DNA of 64,000 nt from JAEYOM01 sp036260935 (GTDB taxonomy: Bacteria > Bacillota > Clostridia > Acetivibrionales > DTU013): assembly GCA_036260935.1 (NCBI GenBank), contig DATALQ010000010.1:1-64000 (forward strand), read 5' to 3'. Each line of letters starts with the position of its first letter. The first letter of the stretch is position 1. A program made the position numbers and the translations under genes. Below, in pieces: positions 52,687 through 61,708 of this stretch. The notes beneath the pieces were generated by a model, which saw only the letters and a list, made by a program, of their open reading frames with translations, made no database searches and had not been told where the DNA came from.

Positions 52687-52905
52687 TCATCCCATTTTAT
52701 CCGTGATGTCTTTTACCCTTTTGAACCCCTTGACTTCCTCCGGTGTGATTTCCTTTTTGAACATGCTGTCAAACATGGCGATTGTGGTTATGGAAGCTAT
52801 CGAATCCCATTCTGTGAGTTGATCCAGCACAGTCTCCTCTCTTAACGTATCTTGTTCGATGTCCAGTATGTTTTCGAGAATATTCAGCTTTTCCTTAATG
52901 TCCAT
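52687..52905 (-). CDS. Stand-alone acyl carrier protein
   Basis: A 72-residue carrier protein. Helix 1, the WDSIAS motif with Ser35 as phosphopantetheine site, and the acidic helix ending with EEVKGFKRVKDI define it. The canonical DSL reads DSI. It would carry chains for the KAS III and reductase. The ATG at 52905 follows AAAAGGAGAG; the open frame reaches to 52965 without a ribosome site. It is separate from any housekeeping acpP context and so is probably dedicated. Confidence 0.88.
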   Translation of the reverse strand: MDIKEKLNILENILDIEQDTLREETVLDQLTEWDSIASITTIAMFDSMFKKEITPEEVKGFKRVKDITDKMG

Positions 52906-53059
52906 AAAAACTCTCCTTTTTGTCATAATGAAATATTCAACCGGGGTACAATGTATTGGTTGCATTTACTTGACATAATAGAATATGCTGCCTTTTTAAA
53001 ATGTGTGAAGTATTTGAAGAACATCAAAAGCAGTGAATATGTAGGTATAGAAGGCTGTT

Positions 53060-54433
53060 TTATCTACAGCCTTCCATCAATTCACTTCTGATACCGTCAA
53101 GAAGCTTTTCAAGTTTTTCTTTTCTGACGGAACCTTTGTAATATCCGGTTGCAAATGTCAATTTACCATTATAGCTGGAAGCTACGAGCAAAATTCCGGG
53201 CATGCGTATCACCGGTGGAATAATGTAGGCGTCAATTACCGTGCTGTTACCGAATTTTATCAGAGTCTTCGAGATAAAACCCAAATTGGATAATCCCGGA
53301 GAACAGAAATAACAATTTCTCATGAATACGTCAGAAGCCTTTGACAAGAATTTGGCAAACGCAAGGAACTGGTGAAAATTTAGCACCTCCGCACGTTCTG
53401 CTCCCGTAGCGCATTGATAACCGGGGTTTTTGCTTTTTTTTCGATTCATCAGGGCTACTACTCTCGCAAGCGTTCCTTCAAAGGGTTCGTCCTTTAATCT
53501 TGCGATTCTTAATACAATCCCTCCCGACAGATTTCGTATTGCCGAAGCCTTGTTATCGGGAAGGTACCGGCGTAAATCTATCGTCAGGCCGATATCCATG
53601 GGAACATGGTATGGAGGCCGGGAGACTTTAAACATTGCTCTATAGAACGCGGTAAGAATCAGGTCATTGATTGTAGCCCCACGTTCCTTTCCGTATTTCG
53701 ACAGGGAATCCAACAGCCCGTCGGGGAGCCTGCATACTACGAAGGGAGTAATATTCTTCTGTCCTGCGGACTTCCAATGGAATGGCCAAACGGTTTTGGG
53801 GGCTTCTACCACGGAATTGTCCAATTCAGGGTGTTTTATTCCAAGATTTTCATATATTTTAATGTGATCCTCATTGTCGCGTATACTGGGTTCCGGCACA
53901 TACGCGCCATTTTTACCAGCGGTATCGGAATAAATTCTGGACAAAAGGTGGATATATTCCTTTGCGCCGGCCCCGTCACAGCAGGTATGGTTTAGCTTTA
54001 TACCTATGGTATCACATTGCTCCGAACGTATCAGCCTTACTTTAACCATGGGGTCGCGATCCATATCCAAAGGGCTTTCCAAAAACCTTTGTATAGCTTC
54101 TTCAGTATTGTCAGTCTCCTCAATCGAGCAAAACATTGTATCGTCAATATCCTCCAGACGTTTCCAATACGGCGGGTCATGTTCTACAAACCTGCATCCC
54201 AGGACCGGTTCCGCATCAACGGATAATCGTACCGCAGCGGATAGCTTATCGAAGTCTATTCTGTCGTCCAGCTTCATGACTGCCTGGATCTGGTAATTAC
54301 CCATTCCGTACCGTGCTGCATAATTGCCGTAATCATGCGCGAAGGCTGGCATAACATCCGGACTGTTTTCCGGAACCGGGTTATTCATATTGGTAAATTT
54401 GGAAAACGGCTTGCTGATAGCTTTTAAATTCAT
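53060..54433 (-). CDS. Condensation-fold acyltransferase A
   Basis: A 457-residue protein of the chloramphenicol acetyltransferase/condensation-domain fold. The catalytic motif HxxxDG is present as HTCCDG with His149 and Asp153. Further family elements are SVDAEPVLGCRFVE early and TINDLILTAFYRAM in the second half. Such enzymes make ester or amide bonds between an acyl group and an alcohol or amine. No adenylation or carrier domain is attached, so it must take its acyl donor from a free ACP or CoA. The ATG at 54433 follows AAGGAG; TTG at 54439 is too close to it. Paralogue of the gene at 56209. Confidence 0.82.
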   Translation of the reverse strand: MNLKAISKPFSKFTNMNNPVPENSPDVMPAFAHDYGNYAARYGMGNYQIQAVMKLDDRIDFDKLSAAVRLSVDAEPVLGCRFVEHDPPYWKRLEDIDDTMFCSIEETDNTEEAIQRFLESPLDMDRDPMVKVRLIRSEQCDTIGIKLNHTCCDGAGAKEYIHLLSRIYSDTAGKNGAYVPEPSIRDNEDHIKIYENLGIKHPELDNSVVEAPKTVWPFHWKSAGQKNITPFVVCRLPDGLLDSLSKYGKERGATINDLILTAFYRAMFKVSRPPYHVPMDIGLTIDLRRYLPDNKASAIRNLSGGIVLRIARLKDEPFEGTLARVVALMNRKKSKNPGYQCATGAERAEVLNFHQFLAFAKFLSKASDVFMRNCYFCSPGLSNLGFISKTLIKFGNSTVIDAYIIPPVIRMPGILLVASSYNGKLTFATGYYKGSVRKEKLEKLLDGIRSELMEGCR

Positions 54434-54534
54434 AACCAATTGCTCCTTACGAATTAAATTTATATGTTTACTGACTGGAAGTACATTTACATAATGATAT
54501 TTTGCTGCAATACCATACTATGAAGCTTTTAATG

Positions 54535-54578
54535 CAAGTGTCACAAAAAGTTAACATAAACGATTAATGTAACACTTG
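54535..54578. promoter_or_regulatory. Inverted repeat in the divergent promoter of the acyl locus
   Basis: CAAGTGTCAC (54535-54544) and GTAACACTTG (54569-54578) match in 9 of 10 positions as inverted copies, 34 bases centre to centre (about three helical turns). It lies in the 213-base gap that separates the two divergent halves of the locus, so one regulator could control both. Confidence 0.6.
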
Positions 54579-54646
54579 GGCGTGCACAGCCATAATATGG
54601 TATTACAAGGTATCCGGTAAATATTATGTTAGGAGTGTAATCAATT

Positions 54647-54877
54647 ATGGAAATTAAATATGGTAACGTAAAAATTACAGTTCCTTATGAAAAATATCTT
54701 TTGAAACACGGTATGGAAAATCCTTTTGGTACTATGTTTTCGAAACGCAACCAGGATCTCTTCGAAGCTTTTTTCAAAAGGGCTGCTGCTGATTATGCAA
54801 ATCATCTCGAAGAGTACAAAAAGTGGATGGATAAGTTTGCTGCTGAAATGAGCAAGCCTGAAAAAAGCGAGGAATAG
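54647..54877 (+). CDS. Small protein resembling the acyltransferase N-terminus
   Basis: A 76-residue, mostly helical protein without signal peptide. Its MEIK start and the pattern NPF (25-27), NxDL (35-38), F42 are shared with the N-terminal extension of the condensation-fold protein at 56209 (NPF 28-30, NMDL 37-40, F44). The C-terminal end is charged (KPEKSEE). It is the first gene of the plus-strand half, with AGGAG ten bases before the ATG. It could be a free accessory or adaptor subunit for the acyltransferases; not previously known to me. Confidence 0.72.
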   Translation: MEIKYGNVKITVPYEKYLLKHGMENPFGTMFSKRNQDLFEAFFKRAAADYANHLEEYKKWMDKFAAEMSKPEKSEE

Positions 54878-54883
54878 ATAGAT

Positions 54884-55300
54884 ATGACGACAAGAACTGA
54901 ATTTCCTGTTCTATATACTGAAGTAGACAGGATGGGTATCGTACATCACTCAAATTATCCGCTTTGGTTTGAAAAGTGCAGGCAGGATTATTTGAGAAAG
55001 GCAGGAATTCCCAGTTCAAAAATTGCCGGCCAAGGCTTCTTTCTTCCTCTTTCTGAAATTGAATGCAGATTTAAGCGTCCGGCGAAATATGGCGACGTGG
55101 TACTGGTCATAACAAAAATATTGTCTATGTCCTGCGTTAGGACAGTGTTTGGATATGAGGTGTTCGACAAGGCCAAAGGGAAGTTGCTTGCAACCGGCAA
55201 GACGGTCCATGTATGGACTAATCTTAAGGTGGAACCGGTGAATATGGAAAAAGAAGGTCCGGATATTTATCGGCAGCTGAAGCGGTTTTTCGAGACCTGA
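54884..55300 (+). CDS. 4HBT-type acyl-CoA/ACP thioesterase
   Basis: A 138-residue hot-dog thioesterase of the 4-hydroxybenzoyl-CoA thioesterase (YbgC) family. The active-site region reads EVDRMGIVHHSNY with Asp15, followed by LWFEKCRQDYL. It would release a thioester-bound chain from the carrier protein or CoA. It starts seven bases after the small gene's stop, so both are co-translated. Alternative: a general acyl-CoA housekeeping thioesterase; the context favours a locus-specific one. Confidence 0.87.
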   Translation: MTTRTEFPVLYTEVDRMGIVHHSNYPLWFEKCRQDYLRKAGIPSSKIAGQGFFLPLSEIECRFKRPAKYGDVVLVITKILSMSCVRTVFGYEVFDKAKGKLLATGKTVHVWTNLKVEPVNMEKEGPDIYRQLKRFFET

Positions 55301-55366
55301 GAAAACACTTGGGTGGGCGGCTGTTTTAGCCGGCACGATATCTACGCCTCGGAAAGGGAGCTATGC

Positions 55367-56176
55367 ATGGAAAAGGGAGAGTTGTTGGGAAAAGGTATGA
55401 CTGCCGAAGTATACAAGTGGGGCCGTGATAAAGTATTAAAGCTTTATTGGAGCAACTATAGCGAAGAATGGGTAAGGTACGAGGCTGAAATTGGTCAAAA
55501 GATTCATGAAGCAGGCGTATCTTCACCTGCTGTATTTGAAATGGTGGAAATTGACGGGCGTAAAGGGATAATATTCGAAAGGGTTTTCGGGAAGACATTA
55601 ACCGGTATGATTTTCAAGCAGCCATGGTTGTATGCCAGCTGCGTATACCAGATGGCGAGGTTTCAAAACACTATTCATAGACATCATACAGATGCCATAC
55701 CTTCCCAAAAGGAAAAGTTTACACGAACTATTTCGCTTTCCTCCGGAATACTCGGTGACAAGGTCGAACGCATACTTGATTATATCGACAGACTGCCGGA
55801 CAGAGACAATATCTGCCACGGAGATATGTATCTGAGTAATATAATCGATACCGGCGATAAACTTGTGGCCATAGATTGGAGCAGCGGATACAGGGGAGAT
55901 CCTGCGGGGGATGTTGCCAGAACATGTCTGATAATCAATTCACCCGCTGTGCTTCCCGGAACCCCCGGCATTCTGGGAGCCATGTCGAAGTTTCCGAAAG
56001 CATTGACATCCAGTACTTACCTGAGTGAGTATTTGAAAGCCTCAAAGATCAGATATGAGGATATTGACGCATGGATACTCCCGGTGGCGGCTGCCAAACT
56101 CAAAGACAGAATACCCGGAGAGGAAAAGTGGCTAATGAAAATAATAGACAAACGGTTGGAACAGCTTGAAGTTTAA
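55367..56176 (+). CDS. APH-type kinase
   Basis: A 269-residue aminoglycoside phosphotransferase/choline kinase-fold protein. Residues GKGMTAEVYKWG (8-19) form the nucleotide loop with Lys25 probably contacting phosphate; the catalytic loop is HGDMYLSN with Asp153 and Asn158; IDWSSGYRGDP carries the metal Asp170. It would phosphorylate a hydroxyl group on a small molecule, perhaps the intermediate or product of the locus. It may also provide self-protection. The ATG at 55367 follows AAAGGGAG; the frame starts upstream at 55313. Confidence 0.85.
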   Translation: MEKGELLGKGMTAEVYKWGRDKVLKLYWSNYSEEWVRYEAEIGQKIHEAGVSSPAVFEMVEIDGRKGIIFERVFGKTLTGMIFKQPWLYASCVYQMARFQNTIHRHHTDAIPSQKEKFTRTISLSSGILGDKVERILDYIDRLPDRDNICHGDMYLSNIIDTGDKLVAIDWSSGYRGDPAGDVARTCLIINSPAVLPGTPGILGAMSKFPKALTSSTYLSEYLKASKIRYEDIDAWILPVAAAKLKDRIPGEEKWLMKIIDKRLEQLEV

Positions 56177-56208
56177 CATTGATTTTAATCTATCCGGAGT
56201 GGACTAAA

Positions 56209-57762
56209 ATGGAAATAAAAATTAAATTTGACGATACCACATTGAAAAAAATGTATGGAGATTTTTTTAAAAAAGCCAATAGCTCAGGAAATCCTTTTGA
56301 AGTAATTTCCAGGCTTAATATGGACCTTTATAACAAGTTTTACGATAATATGCCCCAGAGCATGCTCGGCTACTATAAATTGTTCAGCGAAATGCTCGAG
56401 AAATACCTCGATATCATTAAACCCGGAATTGGCAAGATTCCGGACAGCCCGGACGTTTTGCCCGCAAACGGGCATGACATATATAATTATGTTGCCCGCT
56501 ACGGGTCGGGAAATTTCCATTGCCAGGCCATCGTGAAGCTCGACGGGAAATTGGATTTCGAAAAATTAACAAAAGCAGTAAGACTGTCCTTTGACGCAGA
56601 GCCGGTTTTAGGCAGCAGATTTGTCGAAGGTAATCCGCCGTACTGGAAACGTATGGAGAATATCGATAAAGTGAAGTTTTGCACTTTTGAGGAAGCCGAT
56701 GATATCGATGCAGCTGTTCAGAGGTTTATGGAAAGCCCCCTTGATATGGATAAGGATGCAAAGATAAAAGTCAGATTGATCCGGTCAGAGCCATATGATA
56801 CCGTGGCGATAAAAGCCAATCATGCATGCTGTGATGGAACTGGGATCAAAGAGTATGTCCAGCTTCTCTCAGATATATATTCAAAAATTCTTTCTGAAGA
56901 TAGATTTATTCCGATACCCTCAAAACGCGGAAGGAGCGACCAGGACAGATTATTCAAAAGTCTGGGGATAGCAGACCCGGATGCTTTATGGATTCCGGGA
57001 TCGGATGTCACAATACCTACATGGGCGTTTCCCTGGATACAGGGCACTTCCAACGTTACCCGCATTGTAACCTGCAGACTGCTGCCGGATCAGATGGATA
57101 TGATCGCAAGCTTCGCAAAGTCCAGGAAAGTCACAATCAATGATCTGATTATAACAGCATACTGCAGAGCCATGCTGGGAATGGGGCAGCCGGTGTATGG
57201 TGTTCCCATGGGTATAAATGTAACGGTTGATTTGCGTCGATATCTCCCCGATAAAAAGACCGAAGCCATAAGGAATTTGTCAGGCTCGTCGAATATCTGG
57301 CTTTCCATGGTTGAGAATGAAGCCTTCGGCGATACGTTGTCCAGGGTTGCTTTTATGACGGATGAAATGAAAAAAGGCTACCCCGGACTGCAAAGCGCTA
57401 TAGGTTTGGAACGCTTGGAAAAAATCAGATTTAAGGAAACGCTCGGCTATTATCAAGCTACCTCGAAGGTAGGGAAAAATTTGCCGGATTGTCCTGCTTT
57501 TTATGGCAACAGATGTGTGCCGGCTTTATCCAACCTGGGTATTATATCGAAGGAAATAATTAAATTCGGTACTGTAAGTGCTGTTGACTACTATATTATA
57601 CCTCCTGTTGTCAGCGCGCCCGGAATACTGCTGGTTGCCGGTACTTATAACGGTGTAATGACCATGGGGGCGGGCTTCTTTGAGAATACGGTCCCTTACG
57701 ATGACATGAAAAAACTTATTAACAATATAAAGGATGAATTGCTGAAAGGCTGCGTGCTATAA
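56209..57762 (+). CDS. Condensation-fold acyltransferase B with N-terminal extension
   Basis: A 517-residue paralogue of the protein at 53060. The motif is HACCDG with His205 and Asp209; SFDAEPVLGSRFVEGNPPYWKR (over two segments) aligns closely with the A protein's SVDAEPVLGCRFVEHDPPYW. It carries about 75 extra N-terminal residues that resemble the 76-residue protein encoded upstream. A second, separate acylation or esterification step is implied. The ATG at 56209 follows GGAG; the frame opens at 56179. It converges with the exporter genes at 57771. Confidence 0.82.
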   Translation: MEIKIKFDDTTLKKMYGDFFKKANSSGNPFEVISRLNMDLYNKFYDNMPQSMLGYYKLFSEMLEKYLDIIKPGIGKIPDSPDVLPANGHDIYNYVARYGSGNFHCQAIVKLDGKLDFEKLTKAVRLSFDAEPVLGSRFVEGNPPYWKRMENIDKVKFCTFEEADDIDAAVQRFMESPLDMDKDAKIKVRLIRSEPYDTVAIKANHACCDGTGIKEYVQLLSDIYSKILSEDRFIPIPSKRGRSDQDRLFKSLGIADPDALWIPGSDVTIPTWAFPWIQGTSNVTRIVTCRLLPDQMDMIASFAKSRKVTINDLIITAYCRAMLGMGQPVYGVPMGINVTVDLRRYLPDKKTEAIRNLSGSSNIWLSMVENEAFGDTLSRVAFMTDEMKKGYPGLQSAIGLERLEKIRFKETLGYYQATSKVGKNLPDCPAFYGNRCVPALSNLGIISKEIIKFGTVSAVDYYIIPPVVSAPGILLVAGTYNGVMTMGAGFFENTVPYDDMKKLINNIKDELLKGCVL

Positions 57763-57770
57763 AGCTGAAA

Positions 57771-58919
57771 TCAATCGAGGCTTTTCCTGAACCTCAGGAC
57801 GGCGACGGTCAGTATGAACACTGTGAACAGGTACAGCGCAAGCACATCGTCCCAGAGAAAGCTTATCCCGACGCCTTTGAGCATGATACCGCGGATAATG
57901 TCCAGGAAATAGGTCAGGGGAATGGCATAGCCCAAGGCGGAGACTGCGATAGGCATTGCTTCTCTCGGAAATATGAAACCGGACAGCAAAATGCTCGGCA
58001 GCAATACAAGGACCATTACCATCATGGCTTGCATCTGGTTATTTGCAAAGGTAGAAATGAGCATACCTATCGACAGTGAGCAGTAGACGAACAGGAAACC
58101 CAGGAGCAGAAGCAAAGCCACGCTGCCCGACACTCCTACGCCGAACCAGAAGATACATAAGGCCAGCGTGAACAGGAAGCCTGAATACCCAATAATGACG
58201 TATGGTACCAGTTTGCCTAGAATGAGTTCGGGCGACCTGATAGGTGTAACTATTAACTGTTCTATCGTGCCGCGTTCCTTTTCACGGACCAGAGCGAAGG
58301 CCGTCAGCATTATAGTGATATTCTGCAGTATCAGGCCGACAAGGCCCGGAATGGTGAACCTTGTGCTCTTCAGGTTGGGATTGTACCAGACTTTCGCATT
58401 GAGGCTCACTCCAGGCAGTTTGCCTGCCGACATTCCGAGCTTTTTCATTTCGCCGTTTTTCAAATCGAGAGAATAAAATTGAGAAACGAGCAGGCCGCTG
58501 TTCAGGGCCGTGCGCGCGGTAGTCGGGTCGGTGCCGTCTATGATCAGCTCTGTCTGGGGTTCGTTATTCTTTTTGAGCTGTTTTGCATAATCCGAAGGTA
58601 TGATGACAGCGGCCTTTGCTTTACCGGAGTCTATGGCGTCGGACAACTCGCGCTCGCTTGTAACGTAACCGGCAATATAAAAGCTGCCCGAAGCCGTGAA
58701 TTTATCTATATACGCACGACTTTCCTGCGTCCTGCTCTGATCGAAAACGACAGTGGAAATATTGTCGACCTCCGTATTGACGGCGTATCCGAATAACAGC
58801 ATCATGACTATGGGCATGGCAAACGGCAGGCGAAGGCTGATAGGATCGCGCTTTACCTGTATGAATTCCTTTCTTATGATTGTTATGAATCTCTTCCAGT
58901 TAAAATATCCGTTCCTCAT
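57771..58919 (-). CDS. ABC-2 type exporter permease
   Basis: A 382-residue permease (YbhR/YhhJ-type) with an N-terminal membrane helix, a large extracellular loop (about residues 45-175) and five to six C-terminal helices. IRKEFIQVKRDPISLRLPF near the N-terminus and LVREKERGTIEQLIVTP in the loop before helix 3 are characteristic. It should export a lipid, antibiotic or polyketide-like product with the adjacent ATPase and HlyD-like protein. Its ATG shares a base with the ATPase stop (TGATG), so translation is coupled. Confidence 0.9.
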   Translation of the reverse strand: MRNGYFNWKRFITIIRKEFIQVKRDPISLRLPFAMPIVMMLLFGYAVNTEVDNISTVVFDQSRTQESRAYIDKFTASGSFYIAGYVTSERELSDAIDSGKAKAAVIIPSDYAKQLKKNNEPQTELIIDGTDPTTARTALNSGLLVSQFYSLDLKNGEMKKLGMSAGKLPGVSLNAKVWYNPNLKSTRFTIPGLVGLILQNITIMLTAFALVREKERGTIEQLIVTPIRSPELILGKLVPYVIIGYSGFLFTLALCIFWFGVGVSGSVALLLLLGFLFVYCSLSIGMLISTFANNQMQAMMVMVLVLLPSILLSGFIFPREAMPIAVSALGYAIPLTYFLDIIRGIMLKGVGISFLWDDVLALYLFTVFILTVAVLRFRKSLD

Positions 58920-59716
58920 CAGGACTCACCTCCGTGCAGAAATCTCATTTCCTTGAAGGTCGCGCTCACCTTTCGGTTCGTGACTTTCTCAACATACATG
59001 ATAAATACGTCTTCAAGATCGGATGCGTTGTTTTTTGCCATTAGCTCCTGGGGCGGAGCTATGTCCATGATACGGCCGTTGAATATGAAGCCCGTGATAT
59101 CGCAGCTTTCCGCCTCATCCATGTAATGTGTGCTGACAAGTATCGTAATTCCCTGTGAGGATAATTCGTGAATAATTTCCCAGAATATCCTTCTTGAGAC
59201 CGGATCGACGCCCGCCGTAGGTTCGTCAAGCACGAGAAATTGGGGCTTGTGTATAAGAGCGCAGCCAAGAGCCAGACGTTGTTTCCATCCGCCTGAGAGC
59301 GAACCCGCCAGGCTTTTTTCCTTGCCATCGAGGCTGGCCATCAGTATAAGGTCCTTCTTGCGTTCATTCACGATCTCTTTGCCGAGACCGTAAATCCCGC
59401 CGTAAAAGTCCAGGTTTTCCTCTACGGTCAAATCCTCGTAAAGGCTGAAGCGCTGGGACATATAACCGAGATTCTGCCTGATGCGCTCGGTATCCTTGAC
59501 AATATCGAGGCCCATTACATGGCCGGTGCCGGAGGTTGGCGTAAGCACTCCGCACAGCATTCGTATGGTGGTCGATTTACCCGAGCCGTTCGGACCGAGA
59601 AAGCCGAAGATCTTTCCCTTTGGTATCTGAAAGCTAATATGGTCGACGGCTGTAAAATTGCCAAACCTTTTTGTAAGCTGATCGGCTTCGATAGCGTACG
59701 AGATATTCCGATCCAT
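58919..59716 (-). CDS. ABC transporter ATP-binding protein
   Basis: A 265-residue nucleotide-binding subunit of a drug or lipid exporter (YbhF-like). Walker A is GPNGSGKST, the signature is LSGGWKQRLALG and Walker B is FLVLDEPTAGVDP, with the H-loop STHYMDE. It energises the ABC-2 permease directly downstream. The ATG at 59716 follows AGGAGG seven bases upstream; a GTG at 59722 lies inside that spacing. Confidence 0.94.
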   Translation of the reverse strand: MDRNISYAIEADQLTKRFGNFTAVDHISFQIPKGKIFGFLGPNGSGKSTTIRMLCGVLTPTSGTGHVMGLDIVKDTERIRQNLGYMSQRFSLYEDLTVEENLDFYGGIYGLGKEIVNERKKDLILMASLDGKEKSLAGSLSGGWKQRLALGCALIHKPQFLVLDEPTAGVDPVSRRIFWEIIHELSSQGITILVSTHYMDEAESCDITGFIFNGRIMDIAPPQELMAKNNASDLEDVFIMYVEKVTNRKVSATFKEMRFLHGGES

Positions 59717-59729
59717 TGTCACACCTCCT

Positions 59730-60791
59730 TTAGCCTTTAAGCGGTATGATCGCGTCGAGTGTCATGCCGGGCCTTAGCGATTCCGTCTTTTCGAGTATCT
59801 TAATCTTAGTCCTGAATACGGTATTTTCCTTCGCATCTTCCGTTTCGGTATTTTTCGGTGTGAATTCCGCCTTCTCGGCTATCTGTACGACGCGGCCCTT
59901 TACGGTCCCATTGCCGAGAGCCTTAACGCGCAGGTTCAGTTCCTGCCCGTTTGCAATATCCGCCAGATATTTCTGCGGAACGAAAACATATACCCAAAGA
60001 TCGCCGGGGTCGGATACGGTAGCAACATTGGCGCCCGTATTCACAAGGTCGCCTACGCTGACATTCTCCATCGACAATATGCCGTCTGCTGGCGAACGTA
60101 CCTGGTATTTGTCAAGCACGAGTTTTGCCTGCTCGAGTGCAAGCCGGGACTGTTCAAGATCCGCCTCGGCAACCTTTATGGTCTGGGCCGTGGAACCCGA
60201 CTTGAGCAGCTCTTCCTGTGCTTTGGCGGATTCGAGCTGTGTTTTCTGGGTGTCGAGCTGCTTCTCTGCAATATCGAGCTGTTGTTTGGATGTATCCAGC
60301 TTGTATTTTGCATCGGCAACTTCGCTGTCGGTAGCCGTATCTTCATCATGAAGCTTTTTTATGTCTTCATACTTCTTCAGCCAATAATCATATGTGGTCT
60401 GGGCATTTTTCAGATTTGTCGACGCATTGTTCACTGCAAGCCCGGCGGACTTCACGGACAAACCGGCCTGTTCGAGCTGCTGGGGGCGGCTTCCCGCCTT
60501 GAGCTCCTCGAGCTTGGCTTCTTTCATATCGATGACGGCCTGCTGTTGCTTAACAGTGATCTCCTGCATGCTTTGGTCCAGCACAGCCAGTACGTCGCCT
60601 TTCCTGACACTGTCGCCTTCCTGCTTTTCAATTTTGATAACCTTGCCCGATACTTCCGAGCTGACCTCCGTCTGCGTCGCCTCGATAGTACCGCTGAGTT
60701 CGAGTGTATTACTGCTGCCGCAGCCGGTTAGGAAGAGAGTCGGGGCGAGAATTAAAGGTATAAGTATATAGATAGCCGATGACTTTTTCAT
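59730..60791 (-). CDS. HlyD/MacA-type membrane fusion lipoprotein
   Basis: A 353-residue periplasmic-type adaptor attached by lipobox LTGC to the outer face of the membrane. Residues 30-75 contain the lipoyl-like domain (SGTIEATQTEV, GKVIKIEKQEGDSVRKGDVL), then a long coiled-coil hairpin (about 80-220) and a beta-barrel region with GILSMENVSVGDLVNTG. It works with the ABC-2 exporter, perhaps receiving substrate. The ATG at 60791 follows AAGGAGG; a TTG at 60797 is too close to that site. A Firmicute has no outer membrane, so it acts as an accessory. Confidence 0.92.
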   Translation of the reverse strand: MKKSSAIYILIPLILAPTLFLTGCGSSNTLELSGTIEATQTEVSSEVSGKVIKIEKQEGDSVRKGDVLAVLDQSMQEITVKQQQAVIDMKEAKLEELKAGSRPQQLEQAGLSVKSAGLAVNNASTNLKNAQTTYDYWLKKYEDIKKLHDEDTATDSEVADAKYKLDTSKQQLDIAEKQLDTQKTQLESAKAQEELLKSGSTAQTIKVAEADLEQSRLALEQAKLVLDKYQVRSPADGILSMENVSVGDLVNTGANVATVSDPGDLWVYVFVPQKYLADIANGQELNLRVKALGNGTVKGRVVQIAEKAEFTPKNTETEDAKENTVFRTKIKILEKTESLRPGMTLDAIIPLKG

Positions 60792-60939
60792 TTTCAAACC
60801 TCCTTTTCAAGAACCGAAAAAATGAAATGCTTAAGTGTTAAATGTGTCAATACGTAAATGCCTAAATGCCAATACGATATCAGATCTGATCGGATAAGAA
60901 CGGATCAGACCTACCGTATAACAGGTATTGTTTATGGGG

Positions 60940-61635
60940 TTATCTGTTTTTCTTAGCTGAACAATCTCCCGTGGCGGAACTATACGGCGTGGTAGAACCC
61001 TCCTTCGGGGCCAGACCGTAAAGAAGGATGTCTATAACCTGATCGATTTCTGCCTCGAAATTGGATATGTTTGTCTTGTCGTTGAACAGCAGCTTCTGCG
61101 CTATCAATGTGAAAATGCAGCCGATAGTTGTACGCAGCATCGCAGTGGAGGAGATGTCGCTGCGTATAAGGCCCTTCTCCATCATTTTTTTCTGCGCGGC
61201 GCTGATCATACTGATTCCTTTAGGCAAAACATTCTGAAATAAGGCTTCCCGTATATCTTCGTGGAACATTGCTTCGGAAATCATTATCCTTGCCAGGGGA
61301 AAAAACGATTCGGCCAGCTTGAGCCTGTCATAAAGCAGCTCCTTGAATAGGGAACGCAAGTCCTTTTTATCGGCATTTTCCAGTATTTTTTCAATGCTCG
61401 AAAAAATGACTTTGCTGCCGAATGCGTTTATGAAATGTATAAGTATGCTGTGCAGTATATCCTTTTTGGTCTTGTAATACCTGAAGATGGTGCCCTCGGC
61501 CACGCCGGCGTTTTTTGCTATTTCATTCGTCGTTGAGGCGTTGTAGCCTTTCTCCGAGAAAACGGCTATCGCAGCCTTTAGTATCCTCTGTTCCTTCTCC
61601 GGCATGTCAAGCCCTGAAAGATCGAATTCATCCAC
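60940..61635 (-). CDS. TetR/AcrR-family repressor of the exporter
   Basis: A 231-residue regulator. The N-terminal DNA-binding domain is typical: ILKAAIAVFSEKGYNASTTNEIAKNAGVAEGTIFRYYKTK lies in pieces within residues 19-58. The remaining all-helical domain binds an unknown effector. GTG start with AAGGAGG seven bases upstream. It is upstream of the exporter on the same strand and its own promoter has a perfect palindrome (61709-61736), so autoregulation and control of export genes are likely. The inducer may be the product of the adjoining acyl locus (inference). Confidence 0.93.
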   Translation of the reverse strand: MDEFDLSGLDMPEKEQRILKAAIAVFSEKGYNASTTNEIAKNAGVAEGTIFRYYKTKKDILHSILIHFINAFGSKVIFSSIEKILENADKKDLRSLFKELLYDRLKLAESFFPLARIMISEAMFHEDIREALFQNVLPKGISMISAAQKKMMEKGLIRSDISSTAMLRTTIGCIFTLIAQKLLFNDKTNISNFEAEIDQVIDILLYGLAPKEGSTTPYSSATGDCSAKKNR

Positions 61636-61708
61636 TGTATTACCTCCTTTGCATTGACCTTACTCACGCGTTTGCAGAGATCTTGGTCGAGCGTAACAGC
61701 GGTTTCAT

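Noticed and set aside
50864..57762. NRPS or modular PKS cluster
   Set aside because: No adenylation domain, KS-AT module or phosphopantetheinyl transferase is present; the condensation proteins are free-standing.
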